Origin: Petunia secreta
Lineage: Eukaryota > Streptophyta > Magnoliopsida > Solanales > Solanaceae
Length of the DNA stretch: 64,000 bases
Reading direction: 5' to 3'
Assembly: GCA_029990175.1 (NCBI GenBank)
Contig: JARKIP010000038.1
Location: 29,457,501 to 29,521,500, forward strand
Part shown: piece by piece, positions 46,480-58,497 of the stretch
Position numbering within the stretch: the first letter of the stretch is position 1
Layout of the letters: the number at the start of each line of letters is the position of its first letter
Notes under the pieces: model-generated
Told to the model about the DNA's origin: nothing
What the model saw: the letters and a program-made list of their open reading frames with translations, nothing else
Database searches by the model: none
Made by a program: the position numbers and the translations under genes

Positions 46480-46764
46480 TGTTACAAATACATGTATGTA
46501 ATATAAATGTGAATGACCACTACTCTCCATTTATTCACTTGTAACATATGATTTACTACCCCACTTTCTCCTACTTAATTCCTCCCCACTTTCTCCTACT
46601 TAATTCCTCATTTAGGGATGACTTGTAACTTCCTACGTATTGGAGTCCTATAAATAGAGGACATTTTGTCTATGGAAGACACACTTGAAATACTTTGAGA
46701 ATACAAGTTCTTCCTTCTCCTCTCATATTTGTCTTGTTCTTACTTTACTATTAGTTTTACAACA
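46480..46764 (+). repeat. 5' LTR of the copia element
   Basis: 285 bp with TATAAATA at 46649-46656, a likely promoter, and two tandem copies of a 24-bp CCACTTTCTCCTACTTAATT unit near 46561-46610. Confidence 0.95.
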
Positions 46765-46778
46765 CGTTATCAGCACGA
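46765..46778 (+). other. Primer binding site of the copia element, tRNA-Ile anticodon-arm type
   Basis: CGTTATCAGCACGA follows the LTR directly. It does not begin TGG, so it does not pair with a tRNA 3' end. It is complementary to TCGTGCTxATAACG, the anticodon arm of plant tRNA-Ile(AAU/IAU) as I remember it, with C opposite position 34. Half-tRNA priming from an internal tRNA region is known for copia elements. The tRNA match is from memory. Confidence 0.5.
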
Positions 46779-47092
46779 AGAGCTCTAATATTCTACAAGT
46801 CAAGTTTCAATCTTTCCCAGCGGTAAGCCTAGGTATAATTTCTACTAATCTTTTTCAGCTTCATGTCTCTACGTATAATTTGTTATAGATTAATATATAA
46901 ATAAGAAAAGTGAACACCTTATGTTACAAATGAACTACGGCTAGCAACTTGCTTGACCAATGAATTATTTAATATTTTTTTTATCTTCACATATATATAT
47001 ATATTACATTTAATAAGAAATAGAGTGTTAGACATTCTCGTTTTGATTGATAATAATTCTAATCTATTTTATTTTCTTTGATAGTTTTCATT

Positions 47093-48119
47093 ATGTCAAA
47101 TTTATCAAAGCTTGAATTTGTGGCACTTGACATATCCGGCAAAAACTATTTGTCATGGGTGCTTGATGCCGAAATACATTTGGATGCCAAAGGTCTTGGT
47201 GATACTATCAAAGAAGAAAATGAGACATCAAGTCAAGATAAGGCTAAAGCCATGATTTTCCTTCGCCATCATCTTGATGAAGGATTAAAAACAGAATATT
47301 TAACCGTGAAAGATCCACTCGAATTATGGACTAACTTAAAAGAACGATATGATCACCTTAAAGCCATGGTACTACCAAGGGCTCGGGATGAATGGATTCA
47401 TTTACGGTTACAAGATTTTAAAACTGTAACCGAATATAATTCTGCTGTTTTCAGGATCAGTTCTCAACTGAAATTATGTGGAGAAACTATTGATGATGCT
47501 ATGATGTTGGAAAAGACACTCTCAACTTTCCATGCATCGAACATGGTGTTACAGCAGCAATACCGTGAAAAGGGATTTATAAAGTATTCTGAGTTGATCT
47601 CATGCCTTCTGGTGGCTGAGCAACATAATTCCCTGTTGATCAAAAATCATGAAGCCCGTCCCACTGGATCTGCTCCGTTCCCTAAGGTGAATGTGGGAGC
47701 ACATGCTCCATTCCCTGAGGCGAATGTTATAGCAACAAATAATGTGCCTGAAAGAAGACAAAATAATTACCGTGGTAAAGGCCATGGTCGTGGGCGCGGC
47801 AAGGGACGAAATAATACTTGTCGTCACGGTGGAAATAAATATGAGAACAATAAGGGTTCTCAAGCTAATCCTTCAAAATGCAAGAATAATAATATTTGCC
47901 ATCGATGTGGTGGGAAAGGTCATTGGGCGAAAATTTGTCGTACGCCTGAACATCTTGTCAAACTTCGCTCAAAAGAAATGAAAATAATGTGGAGGCACAT
48001 TTGACCTTTCAGAATAATGACAATGGGACACATCTTGCTGACAAGCATGACGAGACGGAGGCGTATCTTGCCGTAAAAGATGATAATCTTTTTGAATGCC
48101 TCCCAAATATTACCATTTA
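47093..48119 (+). pseudogene. Copia gag with a frameshift near its end
   Basis: The ATG at 47093 opens MSNLSKLEFVALDISGKNY, the usual start of this gag class (DUF4219/UBN2-type: NYLSWVLDAEIHL, LWTNLKERYDHL, EYNSAVFRISSQL). A basic RG-rich linker and the zinc knuckle CHRCGGKGHWAKIC (CX2CX4HX4C) follow. The frame stops at 48002-48004, but the next frame continues NNVEAHLTF...EAYLAVKDDNLFECLPN to TAG at 48117-48119, so one base was lost or gained near 47985. The protein would form the particle core. Confidence 0.8.
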
Positions 48120-48322
48120 GAAGCTGGAGACTTCTTTGAGAATCGTAACTGAAAAACTGATGTTGTAACTGGGGAATAAAAATAATAAAGAATAATATTG
48201 TCTTTATTTTATGTTTTAAAGTTAGGAAAAAAAAAATCATCTTTATTTATGTTTCAATGTTTAAAAGTACTTTTCTTGTACTTTATTTTTAGTATTTCTT
48301 ACTATGTAATTTTTATCTTTTT

Positions 48323-51300
48323 ATGAAGAAAATGGAAATTCTCCATTCTTCAGTTGGATTCAAGCTCAATAACAAAAATATATGTCTCTTGGATAGTGCT
48401 ACAACGCACACAATTTTAAAGAATAAGAAATATTTTTCTTATTTGATTAATAAAGAATCCAATGTTAGTACAATATGTGGTAGTACAAAGTTGGTTGAAG
48501 GTTATGGCAAAACCAATTTATTATTACCTGGAGGAATAAGTTTGGCTATTGATGAAGCCATGTATTGTAGTAAGTCTCAAAGAAACTTGTTAAGTTTCAA
48601 GGATATTCGCCAAAATGGCTATCATATTGAGACTAAAACGGATGGAAAGATTGAATATCATTATATTGCTACAATAAAGTCGGGTGAAAATTATGTTCTT
48701 GAAAAGCTCCCCGCTCTTTCCTCCGGTTTGTACTACACAAACATTGGTACAATTGAATCACATGCCATAGTAAACAAAGGGTTTACTGAATCAAATGATT
48801 TTATTATTTGGCATGACCGGTTGGGCCATCCCGTTTATAATATGATGCGCAATATAATTGAGAATTCAAATGGGCATACATTGAAGAACCAAAAGATTCT
48901 TCAGTTTAAAGAATTCTCTTGTGCTGCCTGTTCTCAAGGAAAGCTAATTACTAGAGCATCTACAGTTGGGATCAGGATCCCTTCATTTCTGGAACGTATA
49001 CAGGGTGATGTATGTGGGCCCATACACCCTTCATGTGGACCATTCAGATATTTTATGGTTTTAATATATGCATCTACAAGATGGTCACATGTGTGCTTAT
49101 TATCAACCCGCAATATGGCATTTGCGAGGTTGCTTGCTCAAATAATAAGATTGAGAGCACAATTTCCAGATTATGCTATTAAGACAATTCATCTTGATAA
49201 TGCTGGTGAGTTTACATCTCAAGCATTTAATGATTATTGTATGTCAACTGGGATTACAGTTGAACATCCAGTTGCTCATGTTCATACTCAAAATGGTCTA
49301 GCAGAATCATTTATCAAAAGCCTCCAATTAATGGCTAGACCAATGCTTATGAGAACTAAATTACTTTCAGTATGGGGTCATGCTATTTTGCATGCGGCAG
49401 CTCTTGTTCGGATTAGGCCGACAAGTTATCATAAATTATCCCCACTACAATTGGCTTTTCGTCGGGAGCCAAATATTTCTCATCTTAGAATTTTTAGATG
49501 TGCGGTATATGTGCCAATTGCTCCACCACAACACACAAAGATGGGACCCCAAAGAAGGTTGGGGATATGTGTTGGGTATGAATCTACGTCTATTATTAAA
49601 TATCTTGAGCCCATGACGGGAGATTTATTCACCGCAAGGTTTGCTGATTGTCATTTTGACGAATCAATTTTCCCAACATTAGGGGGAGAGAATAAGCAGC
49701 TGGAAAAAGATATTGACTGGAATGCATTAACACTATCTCATTTAGATCCTCGTACAAATCAATGTGAACAAGAAGTTCAAAAGATAGTGTATTTGCAAAA
49801 TATTGTAAATCAAATGCCGGATGCATTCACTGACCTACCAAGGATTACTAAATCCCACATTCCAGCTGCAAATGCTCCTGTTCGAGTTGATCTCCCGGCA
49901 GGACAATCTATAAGTGCAAGTGAGTCTAAGGCACGCTTGAAGCGTGGTAGACCACCCGGTTCCAAAGATAAAAATCATCAAAAAAGAAAAGGAGCAATTG
50001 ATCAAAAAGATCAAAATATGGAGGTAATTGCTCAAGAAGAGCATAGAGACATAACAATTGATAAGTCCTCTTCAGGAGAGGCTCAGGTACCTGAAAATAC
50101 TAAAATCGAAGAGATCTCAATGAATTATGTCTCTACCAGAAAAATATTGAACCGAAATGATATTGTTGTCGACAACACTTTTGCATATAATGTTGTTGTT
50201 GATGTGATGCAACATAATGAGGATCTTGAACCAAAATCTGTCAATGAATGCAGACAGAGAAATGATTGGCCAAAATGGAAAGATGCAATTCAATCAGAAT
50301 TGACTTCACTTGAAAAACGTGAAGTTTTCGGACCAATTGTCCGAACACCTGAAGGTGTAAAGCTAGTGGGTTATAAGTGGGTATTTGTGCGAAAACGAAA
50401 TGAGAAAAATGAAGTCGTTTGATATAAAGCACGACTTGTGGCATAAGGATTTTTGCAAAGACCTGGCATTGATTATATGGAAACATATTCTCCCATGGCG
50501 GATGCAATCACCTTCAGGTATCTCGTAAGTCTGGCAGTACGAGAAAAACTTGATACGCATCTAATGGATGTTGTCACAGCCTATTTATATGGTTCATTGG
50601 ACAACGAAATTTTCATGAAAATCCCCGAAGGGTTCAAAATGCCTGAGGCATTTAAAGGCTCCTAAGAAGCTTGTTCAATAAAGCTTCAAAAATCCTTGTA
50701 TGAGTTGAAACAATCGGGACGCATGTGGTATAATCGCCTTAGCGAATACCGGTTGAAACAAGGATACAAAAATAATCCAGTTTGTCCTTGTGTTTTTATA
50801 AAAAGGTTTGGATCTGGATATGTCATAATAGCTGTATATGTTGATGATTTAAATATTATTGGGACTCCTCAAGAACTCCCAAAGGCAATGGAATGCTTAA
50901 AGAAAGAATTTGAGATGAAAGATCTTGAAAATACAAAATTTTGTCTTGGCCTACAAATTGAGCAATTGGCTCAAGGAATATTTGTTCATCAATCTACATA
51001 TACAGAAAAGGTCTTGAAAAGATTTTACATGGATAAATCACATCTGTTGAGCACTCCAATGATTGTGAGATCACTTGATGTGAATAAAAATCCATTTCGA
51101 CCATGTGAAACTGATGAAGAGTTTCTTGGTGCTGAAGTACCATATCTTAGTGCAATTGGTGCACTGATGTACCTTGCCAACAATACTTGGCCAGATATAG
51201 CTTTTGCTGTAAGCTTATTGGCAAGGTTTAGTTCTTCCCCAACTCGAAGACATAAGGATGGTATTAAGCATATACTTAGATATCTCCAAGGCACTATTGA

Positions 51301-51856
51301 TAAGGGTTTGTTCTATTCGAATGAATCCAAGTCACAATTGATTGGTTATGCCGATGCTGGTTATTTATCTGATCTACATAAAGGTCGGTCCCAAACGGGC
51401 TATTTGTTTACATGTGGAGATACAGCCATTTCATGGCGTTCAGTAAAACAAACTATTGCTGCTACTTCTTTAAATCATGCAGAAATATTGGCTATTCATG
51501 AAGCAAGCCGGGAATGCATTTGGTTGAGATTAATGACTCAACATATTCAGCATATTTGTAGTTTTCCTTTGAAGAAGATTCCAACAATATTATATGAAGA
51601 CAATAGCGCGTGTATTGAGCAACTGAAAGAATGATATATTAAAGGAGACAGAATAAAACACATTTCACCAAAATTCTTTTTCACTCATGATATTCAGAAT
51701 ATTGGTGAAATAGATGTTCAACAAATACGGTCGCGTGATAATCTGGCGGATTTGTTTACCAAGGCATTACCAATCTCAACATTTGAGAAGCTTGTTTACA
51801 AGATTGGAATGCGCCGTCTTCGAGATGTCAAGGAGTGTCTTCATCAGGGGGAGTAA
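48323..51856 (+). pseudogene. Copia pol (protease, integrase, RT, RNase H) with four stops
   Basis: Protease keeps LLDSATTHT. Integrase keeps the HHCC region (WHDRLGHP...CAACSQGK) and all three catalytic positions (GDVCGPI, HLDNAGEF, NGLAESF). RT keeps MDVVTAYLYG and the YVDDL box. RNase H keeps GYADAGY and NHAEILAIHEA. In-frame stops lie at 50420-50422, 50444-50446, 50663-50665 and 51632-51634; the first two look like C to T changes at CGA and CAA codons. The frame otherwise runs without shift to TAA at 51854-51856. Function is lost, but little damage has accumulated. The gap 48120-48322 between gag and pol is T-rich and non-coding. Confidence 0.9.
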
Positions 51857-51882
51857 ATACGCGTTGTACTCTTTTTCCCTTA

Positions 51883-52007
51883 ACAAGGTTTTATCCCACT
51901 TGGGTTTTACTTGTAAGGTTTTTAATGAGGCAACTCTAAAAGCGTATTACAGGATATGTGTACTCTTTTTCCTTCACTAGGCTTTTTCCCACCGGGTTTT
52001 TCCTAGT
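51883..52007 (+). promoter_or_regulatory. Two tandem hairpin motifs in the copia 3' region
   Basis: Two copies about 93 bases apart share TGTACTCTTTTTCC before and TAAGGTTTT.AA(C/T)GAG after a foldable core. Copy 1 (51883-51914): ACAAG pairs with CTTGT outside, CCCA with TGGG inside. Copy 2 (51976-52007): ACTAGG pairs with CCTAGT, CCC with GGG. One stem pair changes from A-T to T-A between copies, keeping the fold. It likely acts in the element RNA, role unknown. Confidence 0.55.
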
Positions 52008-52047
52008 AAGGTTTTAACGAGACACATTATCTTCCAAATGGTCATCT

Positions 52048-52056
52048 AAGGGGGAG
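52048..52056 (+). other. Polypurine tract of the copia element
   Basis: AAGGGGGAG directly precedes the 3' LTR and is the plus-strand primer. A second AGGGGGAG lies at 51846-51853, overlapping the last pol codons. Confidence 0.85.
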
Positions 52057-52354
52057 TGTTATAAATACATGTATGTAATATAAATGTGGATGACCACTAA
52101 TCTCCACTACTTTCCATTTATTCACTTGTAACATATGATTTACTATCCTACTTTCTCCTACTTAATTCCTTCCCACTTTCTCCTACTTAATTCCCCATTT
52201 AGGGATGACTTATAACTTCCTATGTATTGGAGTCCTATAAATAGAGGACACTTTGTCTATGGAAGACACACTTGAAACACTTTGAGAATACAATTTCTTC
52301 ATTCTCCTCTCATATACTTTTGTCTTGTTGTTACTTTACTATTAGTTTACAACA
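52057..52354 (+). repeat. 3' LTR of the copia element
   Basis: 298 bp, TATAAATA at 52236-52243. It differs from the 5' LTR by about 14 substitutions, a 10-bp insertion, a 4-bp insertion and a 1-bp deletion. Confidence 0.95.
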
Positions 52355-53598
52355 AAAAATATTTTATGAAGAATGTTTTCCTTTGTACTAAATGCAGCCT
52401 AATTTCTCAATCTTGCACTTTGATGAAATATGAATGCGCTTGCCGTTCTAATTACCCCTAATAGTAATTAGTAAAAGCAAACTAAAGGTTCTTGACTTCT
52501 TTCTCTTCAAACTTTAGTTTTGCCCATTTCCAATGTGTTAATACGGAGTAACGATCCTTTACAGCTGAAGTACTTTTAGCTTGGAACAAATGACATTGCC
52601 AAAGTTAGCGCTGATAGCTGATCACCGGTGATTTGCATGTGCTCAATTTCTTGTTATTAATGTAGTATTTCAACTCAAATTGCTGTATTGGCTGCTTCAA
52701 TTTTCATGAATAATTACTCATATGTGGATACTTGGCTTCTAAATTTTGAATTGTTCAATTTTTCATTTAAGTAAATCAGTTCCTGGAAAGAACATAAAAA
52801 CAATTAATCGTATTCTTTGTTCATTTAGGACGTCAAAGGGAATGGCGTGCTCTTCTAGTTTTTGCTTTCTTTTTAATTTTTTAATTATCCCTCCTTTTCA
52901 CTTTTTTAGTTATTACACACTAAGTAGTTTAACACTTGGAATCAAATTTTTTGTGTCTGTTAGCAAGAACGGTATGATCATCAGAATAATGATTTGTCAG
53001 AAAACATATATATATAAAAAAAAAAACAATTATGCTTTGTGCATTACAAGACTCTGGCATCTAAACACTAAGTCCTTTGCTTTTTCCTTTGATTACGGGT
53101 TCGGAATTAAAAGGATTTTCTTACCAAGCCTTTTGATTATCTTATCATAGTAAGATAACCACCCAAAGCATTACCCAAACTTATGTTTAGAGGAAAGGAT
53201 CAATGGTTCTCCTATATAATTGGAAAACTTTGTACTCAAACCTCACTGAATAATCTTAACATTCATTAAAACAAACTGTTGCTGATTTCCAGGTCTTGTT
53301 CAAATTCCCTGTTTCACAAAATTCTCAAAACATCACTCTGGTCCTTTTAGTAAACTCTATAGTTGCCTCTCATTATCTTCTAAGAACCTCTTCTTTGATT
53401 GCATATTTCCCTTCTTTCTATCCTCTACTCTTTGATTACTTTTCTCCAATTATTTCTCCTCCAATATGGCCCATCTCTGATCATAGTTACAAACCTCTGT
53501 CCATAAAATTAACATCAAGCTTCACTTTTTCCGTTGGTAGCATAAATAAACATTTCATTCACGTTGCTCTTCAGTTTATATCCAAGAGCAAGAGGGCG
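52355..53598 (+). promoter_or_regulatory. Upstream region and leader of the NB-LRR gene
   Basis: No separate gene is seen. The frame of the NB-LRR protein stays open leftward to about 53296 but contains no ATG before 53599. A TTTCCAG acceptor-like site at 53287-53292 could end an intron in the 5' leader. The copia element inserted at the left end of this region carries its own promoter pointing toward the gene. Confidence 0.45.
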
Positions 53599-56500
53599 AT
53601 GGACTTTGCTTCTCCATTTGTAAGTCCAATTTTTGATCATCTCATTCAGCCCATTGGGCGACAGTTCGGATATGTATTTAAGTACAAGAGCAATATTGCC
53701 AACTTGGATACCCAAGTTCAGAACCTTGTAGATATGAGAAGCGGGGTGCAAGAACGGGTGAAAATCGCCCAGAGAAACTCAGAAGTCATTGATCGAACTG
53801 TTGAGACATGGCTGAACAAAGTGAATGTAATGAAGATGGAAGCAGACGTTATTGTCCAAGACATAGCCAGAGTGGATAAAGGATGTTTAGGTGGTTGGTT
53901 TCCTAATTTGAAGGGTCGTTATGTGCTGAGCAGGAGATCCAAGAAGAAGATGCAAACTCTAGAGCAACTCCAGAATGAAGGCAAAAGTTATGTGAATTTT
54001 TCCTATGCCGCTCCTCCTTTGGAGATGAGTTCCTCCATGCCCATGAATGAGTATGACTCCAGAAAACATCTCGAGGAAACCATAATGAGCTCCTTAAGGA
54101 ATGAGAATGATCGAACTATTGGAATGTGTGGTATGGGGGGTGTTGGTAAAACAACAATGGCGAAAAGAATTAGTGAAAGGGCAAAAAAAGAAGGTATATT
54201 CGATGAAGTGGCCATGGCAGTTGTTGGTCAACAACCAAACTTGGGGAATATTCAGCTTGAAATTGCAGAAAGATTGGGTCTCAAGTTCGAGCAGGAAAGT
54301 TCGAGTTTAAGAGCTAATCGATTACTCAGAAGACTGATGGATGTGAAGAGGATGCTTATAATTCTAGATGATGTTTGGAGTAGGCTTGATTTGGAGGAAA
54401 TTGGAATCCCATCACAAAGTGATCATTTGGGATGTAAAGTTGTGTTAACATCACGTAATCGAGATATTTGTGTGGCAATGGAAGCAAAGACCATATTCAC
54501 GGTGGAAATCTTGTCCAGAGAAGAAGCATGGATATTGTTCAAAGAGAAAGCAGGTCAAACTGTGAATAGTCCTGATTTGTATCCAATAGCAAGAGATGTG
54601 GCAGATGAATGCAACGGACTCCCTATTGCCCTTATAACTGTTGGCAGGGCTCTGAAAGATAGAGGCCAGCCTTTTTGGGAGGATGCACTTCTCCAGCTAA
54701 AAAGGAACATTCCAACTAACATCCACGGACTACTTATGGATGTGTATCGGCCTCTGGAGTTGAGTTACACTCGTCTGGAAAGCAATGAAACCAGGTATCT
54801 CTTTCTTCTCTGTACCTTGTTTAAGGAAGATGTTAACATTCCCCTTGAAGATATAATTAGATATGGAATGGGGCTTAGCATGTTTAGAGGAATTTATAAT
54901 TTGGAAGAAGCGAGAAATAGAGTGCATGCATCTGTTGAGATACTTAAAGATCGTTTCTTGCTAGTAGAGTCTCACAGAGAAGGACACGTAAAAATGCATG
55001 ATGTGGTTCGTGATGTGGGAATGTTAATTGCATCTTTGTACAATGGATTTTGTGTAAGCCATGATGGAAGCTTGGTAGAATGGCCAGGAAATGACAATAG
55101 TATTTGCATTTCAGTACAACTTGGGTTAAGAACTGCTTTTCCGGAGCTGTTAGATTTTCCAAAACTCCAATTGTTGCTCCTACAAGGCCGACGTCTTAGA
55201 TACTTTCATCCATATAATATTTTCGTACAATCGATATTCTATCCACCGGAAGGTTTTTTCCAAGGGATGAGCACCTTAAGGGTCTTAGAATTGGAGTATA
55301 TGCGCTTTCCGTCACTACCCTCAGCACTTACATGTCTGCGAAATCTTAGAACATTACATCTTTGCTATTGTCATATGGAAGATATTTCCATTATTGGGGA
55401 TTTGAAAAGTTTACAAATTCTTAGCTTTAGCTATTCAATAATAAGAATGTTACCTGCACAAATAGTACAACTTTGTAATCTAAGGTTGTTGGACCTGACA
55501 TGTTGCAGAAGTGGATATTTGAATTCTGATTCATTAAATATTGAAAGAGGTACAATATCTGGCCTATCTAATTTAGAAGAACTTTACATGCTAAGAAGCT
55601 TTATAAATTGGGATGACGATGCCATCAAAGAGCTAGAATGCTTGGTGAATTTGAAGGTGTTACAACTTGATGTACCTTATTTAAGGAAGATTCTCAACAC
55701 AGAATTGGGCTTTATGTCAAACATTAGAAGTTTTGCGATATTTGTAGGGAGAAAACCCATTGACTCTAATTCGCATGACGCGCGCCAAAACCACGTTGTT
55801 ATGAATTCTATGTATTTGGACATTCCTATGGAGGTTCTTCCTTTAGGGCGGTGGATACGCCTCTTGTTGAAACACGTAAAATGGTTAAAGTTGAGAGGTA
55901 ACGGTTCAGCAGATGTCATGAAAGAGCTAGCTCTAGAGGGATTTAAGCATTTGAAGTTTCTCGAGATAGAATGGTGTGATGAACTGAAACATCTTACTGA
56001 TGCTTCAGCCAATGGGATTTCCATTTTTCCGGCTGTTCAATCAATGAAGCTTGCTTTCCATAAAAACCTAACATCACTTTGTGAGGGAGGTATGGATGGT
56101 GCTGTGCATTTCTGGAAGGGTGCAACTGAAATTGGTTCATTTTCAAATGTAAGGAGCATATCTGTCATATATTGTGATAAGTTACGTTATCTATTTCCAT
56201 TGTCAGTCGCTCGAAATCTATTGCGACTCCATCAACTTGAAATTGGTAATTGTGAGCAGATGACCTCAGTGTTCTTGGAGGATTATGCAGAGGATGGAAA
56301 TGCAGCTAATAAAATTGTCCTCCCAAACTTACATGAGTTGAAGCTCATTACAGTGCGGGAGCTCTCATGTTTCTGCAAAGGGATTGACATGATTGAGTTA
56401 CCTAAATTGAATATACTTGAAATCAGTCCTTTCTACTACAATCCCAAGTGTTTAGATCTGGATTTTCCTCTTACCACAGAGGTCAGTTCCTAATTACAAA

Positions 56501-57732
56501 TTTGCAGAACAACTTTTTTTTTTTATTATTTTAATTTTTCTGTTGCCAATCCCCCCTAATTATATACTCCATTTGACGGCTAGTTCATATCATGTTACAA
56601 CGCCACCGGCTCCAAATCACCACCACTAACTTTTAGAGTGTGCATCATCAAATCAAACTCCCCTCTAGCTTTGAACATATAACATAACATGACATAACAA
56701 GAAATATTGGTTTCGGAAATAACTTGATTGCTATAGTGAAATTTTGTTATACATTATGGTCACGAGATTTGACTGCATTATACTTCATATTTATTGTATA
56801 CCTAGGTGTTTTACGTATAATTCAAATTATATTATATTTTATAACTTGTAATTTAAGTTCATTAAGTGATAAATAGAATAGTTCTATATGAATTTGTTAC
56901 AAAATCTACCACTATTATTTGCGATTTCTATTTTAATACTACATGGATACATAATATTTAACTGTTACTATTTTATTTGAATTTTATTAAACACATTTTC
57001 AGGTGATTGTTGGAGAAATCAAGGTGAGCCTGAAGGATTTGCAAATCAAGAATGAGATGGAAGGACTCTTTATGCACAGCTTCTTCAGTAATCTTCGGGA
57101 TTTGGAAATAGTTCGATGTTCCTTCCGTTCCAAAAGTTTATTCCCTCCATTAGCAGCTGAAGGCCTGGTCAATCTCACAAGTATAAAAATCAATGACATC
57201 AAAGAGATGGAAGAAGTGATAGCTGGGGAGGCCATTGAAGAAAATGAAAAACAAGAAGGAAGTATTACACCAAAAACAGTGTTCCCTAAGCTGGACTCTC
57301 TGTATATTACATATTTAAATGACTTGATGTGCTTCTGCCCGACCAAACAATGTTGGGAATTGCCATCATTGCAATCCGTAACTGTTGCTGGTTGTCTCAA
57401 GATGAACACATTCACTATGGGATGCATTAAAACACCCAAATTGGGAAAGTGTTTCATCAACGGTACGGAAACTCAGCAGAAAGACCTCAATGAGACCATT
57501 CAGCGTCGCTTCGAGGAGCTACAGGTAAATGCTAATTTGATATGCTTGTTGATAGACATCTCATTTTCCTCTGCAAATATTTCCACTTTCAATTTAGATG
57601 TATTACTTTTCCTTTTTGTCTATTTAGTAAGTTTTTAATGTCAGCATTTCATTTTAACCTTAATGACACTCCCTGATTCAGGGTAATGTGATGGTTTGCC
57701 TTTTTTCGTTTGTCATTCCGATGCGAATATGA
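53599..57732 (+). CDS. CC-NB-LRR disease resistance protein (RPS2/At4g27190-like), three exons
   Basis: Predicted exons are 53599-56481, 57003-57524 and 57682-57732, all phase 0 with GT-AG introns, giving about 1151 residues. The first ATG in frame is at 53599. Residues 1-165 are a coiled-coil-type N terminus. The NB-ARC domain follows: P-loop GMGGVGKTT at 178-186, kinase-2 ILDDVW at 255-260, RNBS-B VVLTSR at 281-286, GLPIA at 340-344 and MHD at 466-468. LRRs with irregular LxxLxxLxL spacing fill about 500-1135. Such proteins are cytoplasmic or membrane-linked immune receptors acting by nucleotide-switching and triggering defence. No stop or lost motif is seen in the NB-ARC. The last exon (16 residues, GNVMVCLFSF...) is the least certain; reading through the second intron would instead end at 57636-57638. 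It is of the CNL class without an obvious integrated domain. The effector recognised is unknown. Confidence 0.9.
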
Positions 57733-58497
57733 AGGGTGAAGGAAGAAAAAAGAAAAGACGAATCAGGAGGTAATAAAAATTTATTGAATTTTGAAGCAAA
57801 TCAGATTTTAGCTAGATAAACGTGAAACAAGTTGACAGATGCTAGATAATCATGATAATGATATGATGGATTTGAGGATTCTTTTGACAGTTGTTGCTTT
57901 TCATCATTGTATCCGCTAATTTTTCAGATTTAAGCCGCTTTTCTAACTGAAGAGATCCAGACTCCTCCAACTCTGCAAGATGAAACAACTGCTGGAATCA
58001 GGTACTTCCACGAGACAATTTGGAAGGGTGTCCCAGAGTTCCTGCGTTGTGTCGACACAGCTCTTAAAGCATAGGCATCATAAATGAGTTCCTTAAAATG
58101 CTAATTCTCCACTCGGATGGGTACAATTTCATTACTGCAGAGAATGCTTGTTTCCATAGTGTGAGGAAGCAATATGAGAAATATTGCAAAGTGTCATTCT
58201 GATACATTATTCATAAGACAAATAATGCTTCTGCTCATCTCACCTTATTCTTTTTGAAAAACATGTATGCTATAGATCTAGTACGAATGATAGAAGTCAG
58301 TGATCACTGTGGATCAGATTGTTTTACCAAAAATGTTCTCCAAACATAGTAAGAAGAAGTGAACTCCATGTGTGCGCGTTTGAACATGAAGCAAACCTTC
58401 TGAATCAAAAAAAGGTATATACCCAAGTATACCCTTTCTAACATTATGAGGTCAATATATAGAAGGCTACAAAATGCAAAAACAGGATATATAAATT
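57733..58497. other. Intergenic between convergent genes
   Basis: This holds the presumed 3' untranslated regions of the NB-LRR gene (plus) and the BEL1-like gene (minus). A segment near 57940-58060 (AACTGAAGAGATCCAGACTCC...) has coding-like composition and could be a further, alternative 3' exon of the NB-LRR gene, but no frame is convincing. Confidence 0.4.

Larger units (their letters stand above)
46480..52354 (+). mobile_element. Near full-length Ty1/copia retrotransposon, 5875 bp
   Basis: LTRs at 46480-46764 and 52057-52354 both start TGTTA and end ACAACA, with about 95 percent identity outside small indels. AAAAA flanks both sides as a 5-bp target duplication (46475-46479 and 52355-52359). 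The order is primer site, gag, protease, integrase, reverse transcriptase and RNase H, as in copia elements. A few stops and one gag frameshift are present, so it is recently but not currently intact. It lies about 1.2 kb upstream of the NB-LRR gene in the same orientation. Confidence 0.95.

Noticed and set aside
52746..53150. Plus-strand frame of 134 codons before the NB-LRR gene
   Set aside because: Unrecognised, hydrophobic from T-rich sequence; more likely leader or promoter sequence.
53296..53598. N-terminal extension of the NB-LRR protein
   Set aside because: The frame is open, but the extension has no ATG, and the family normally starts near the coiled coil at 53599.
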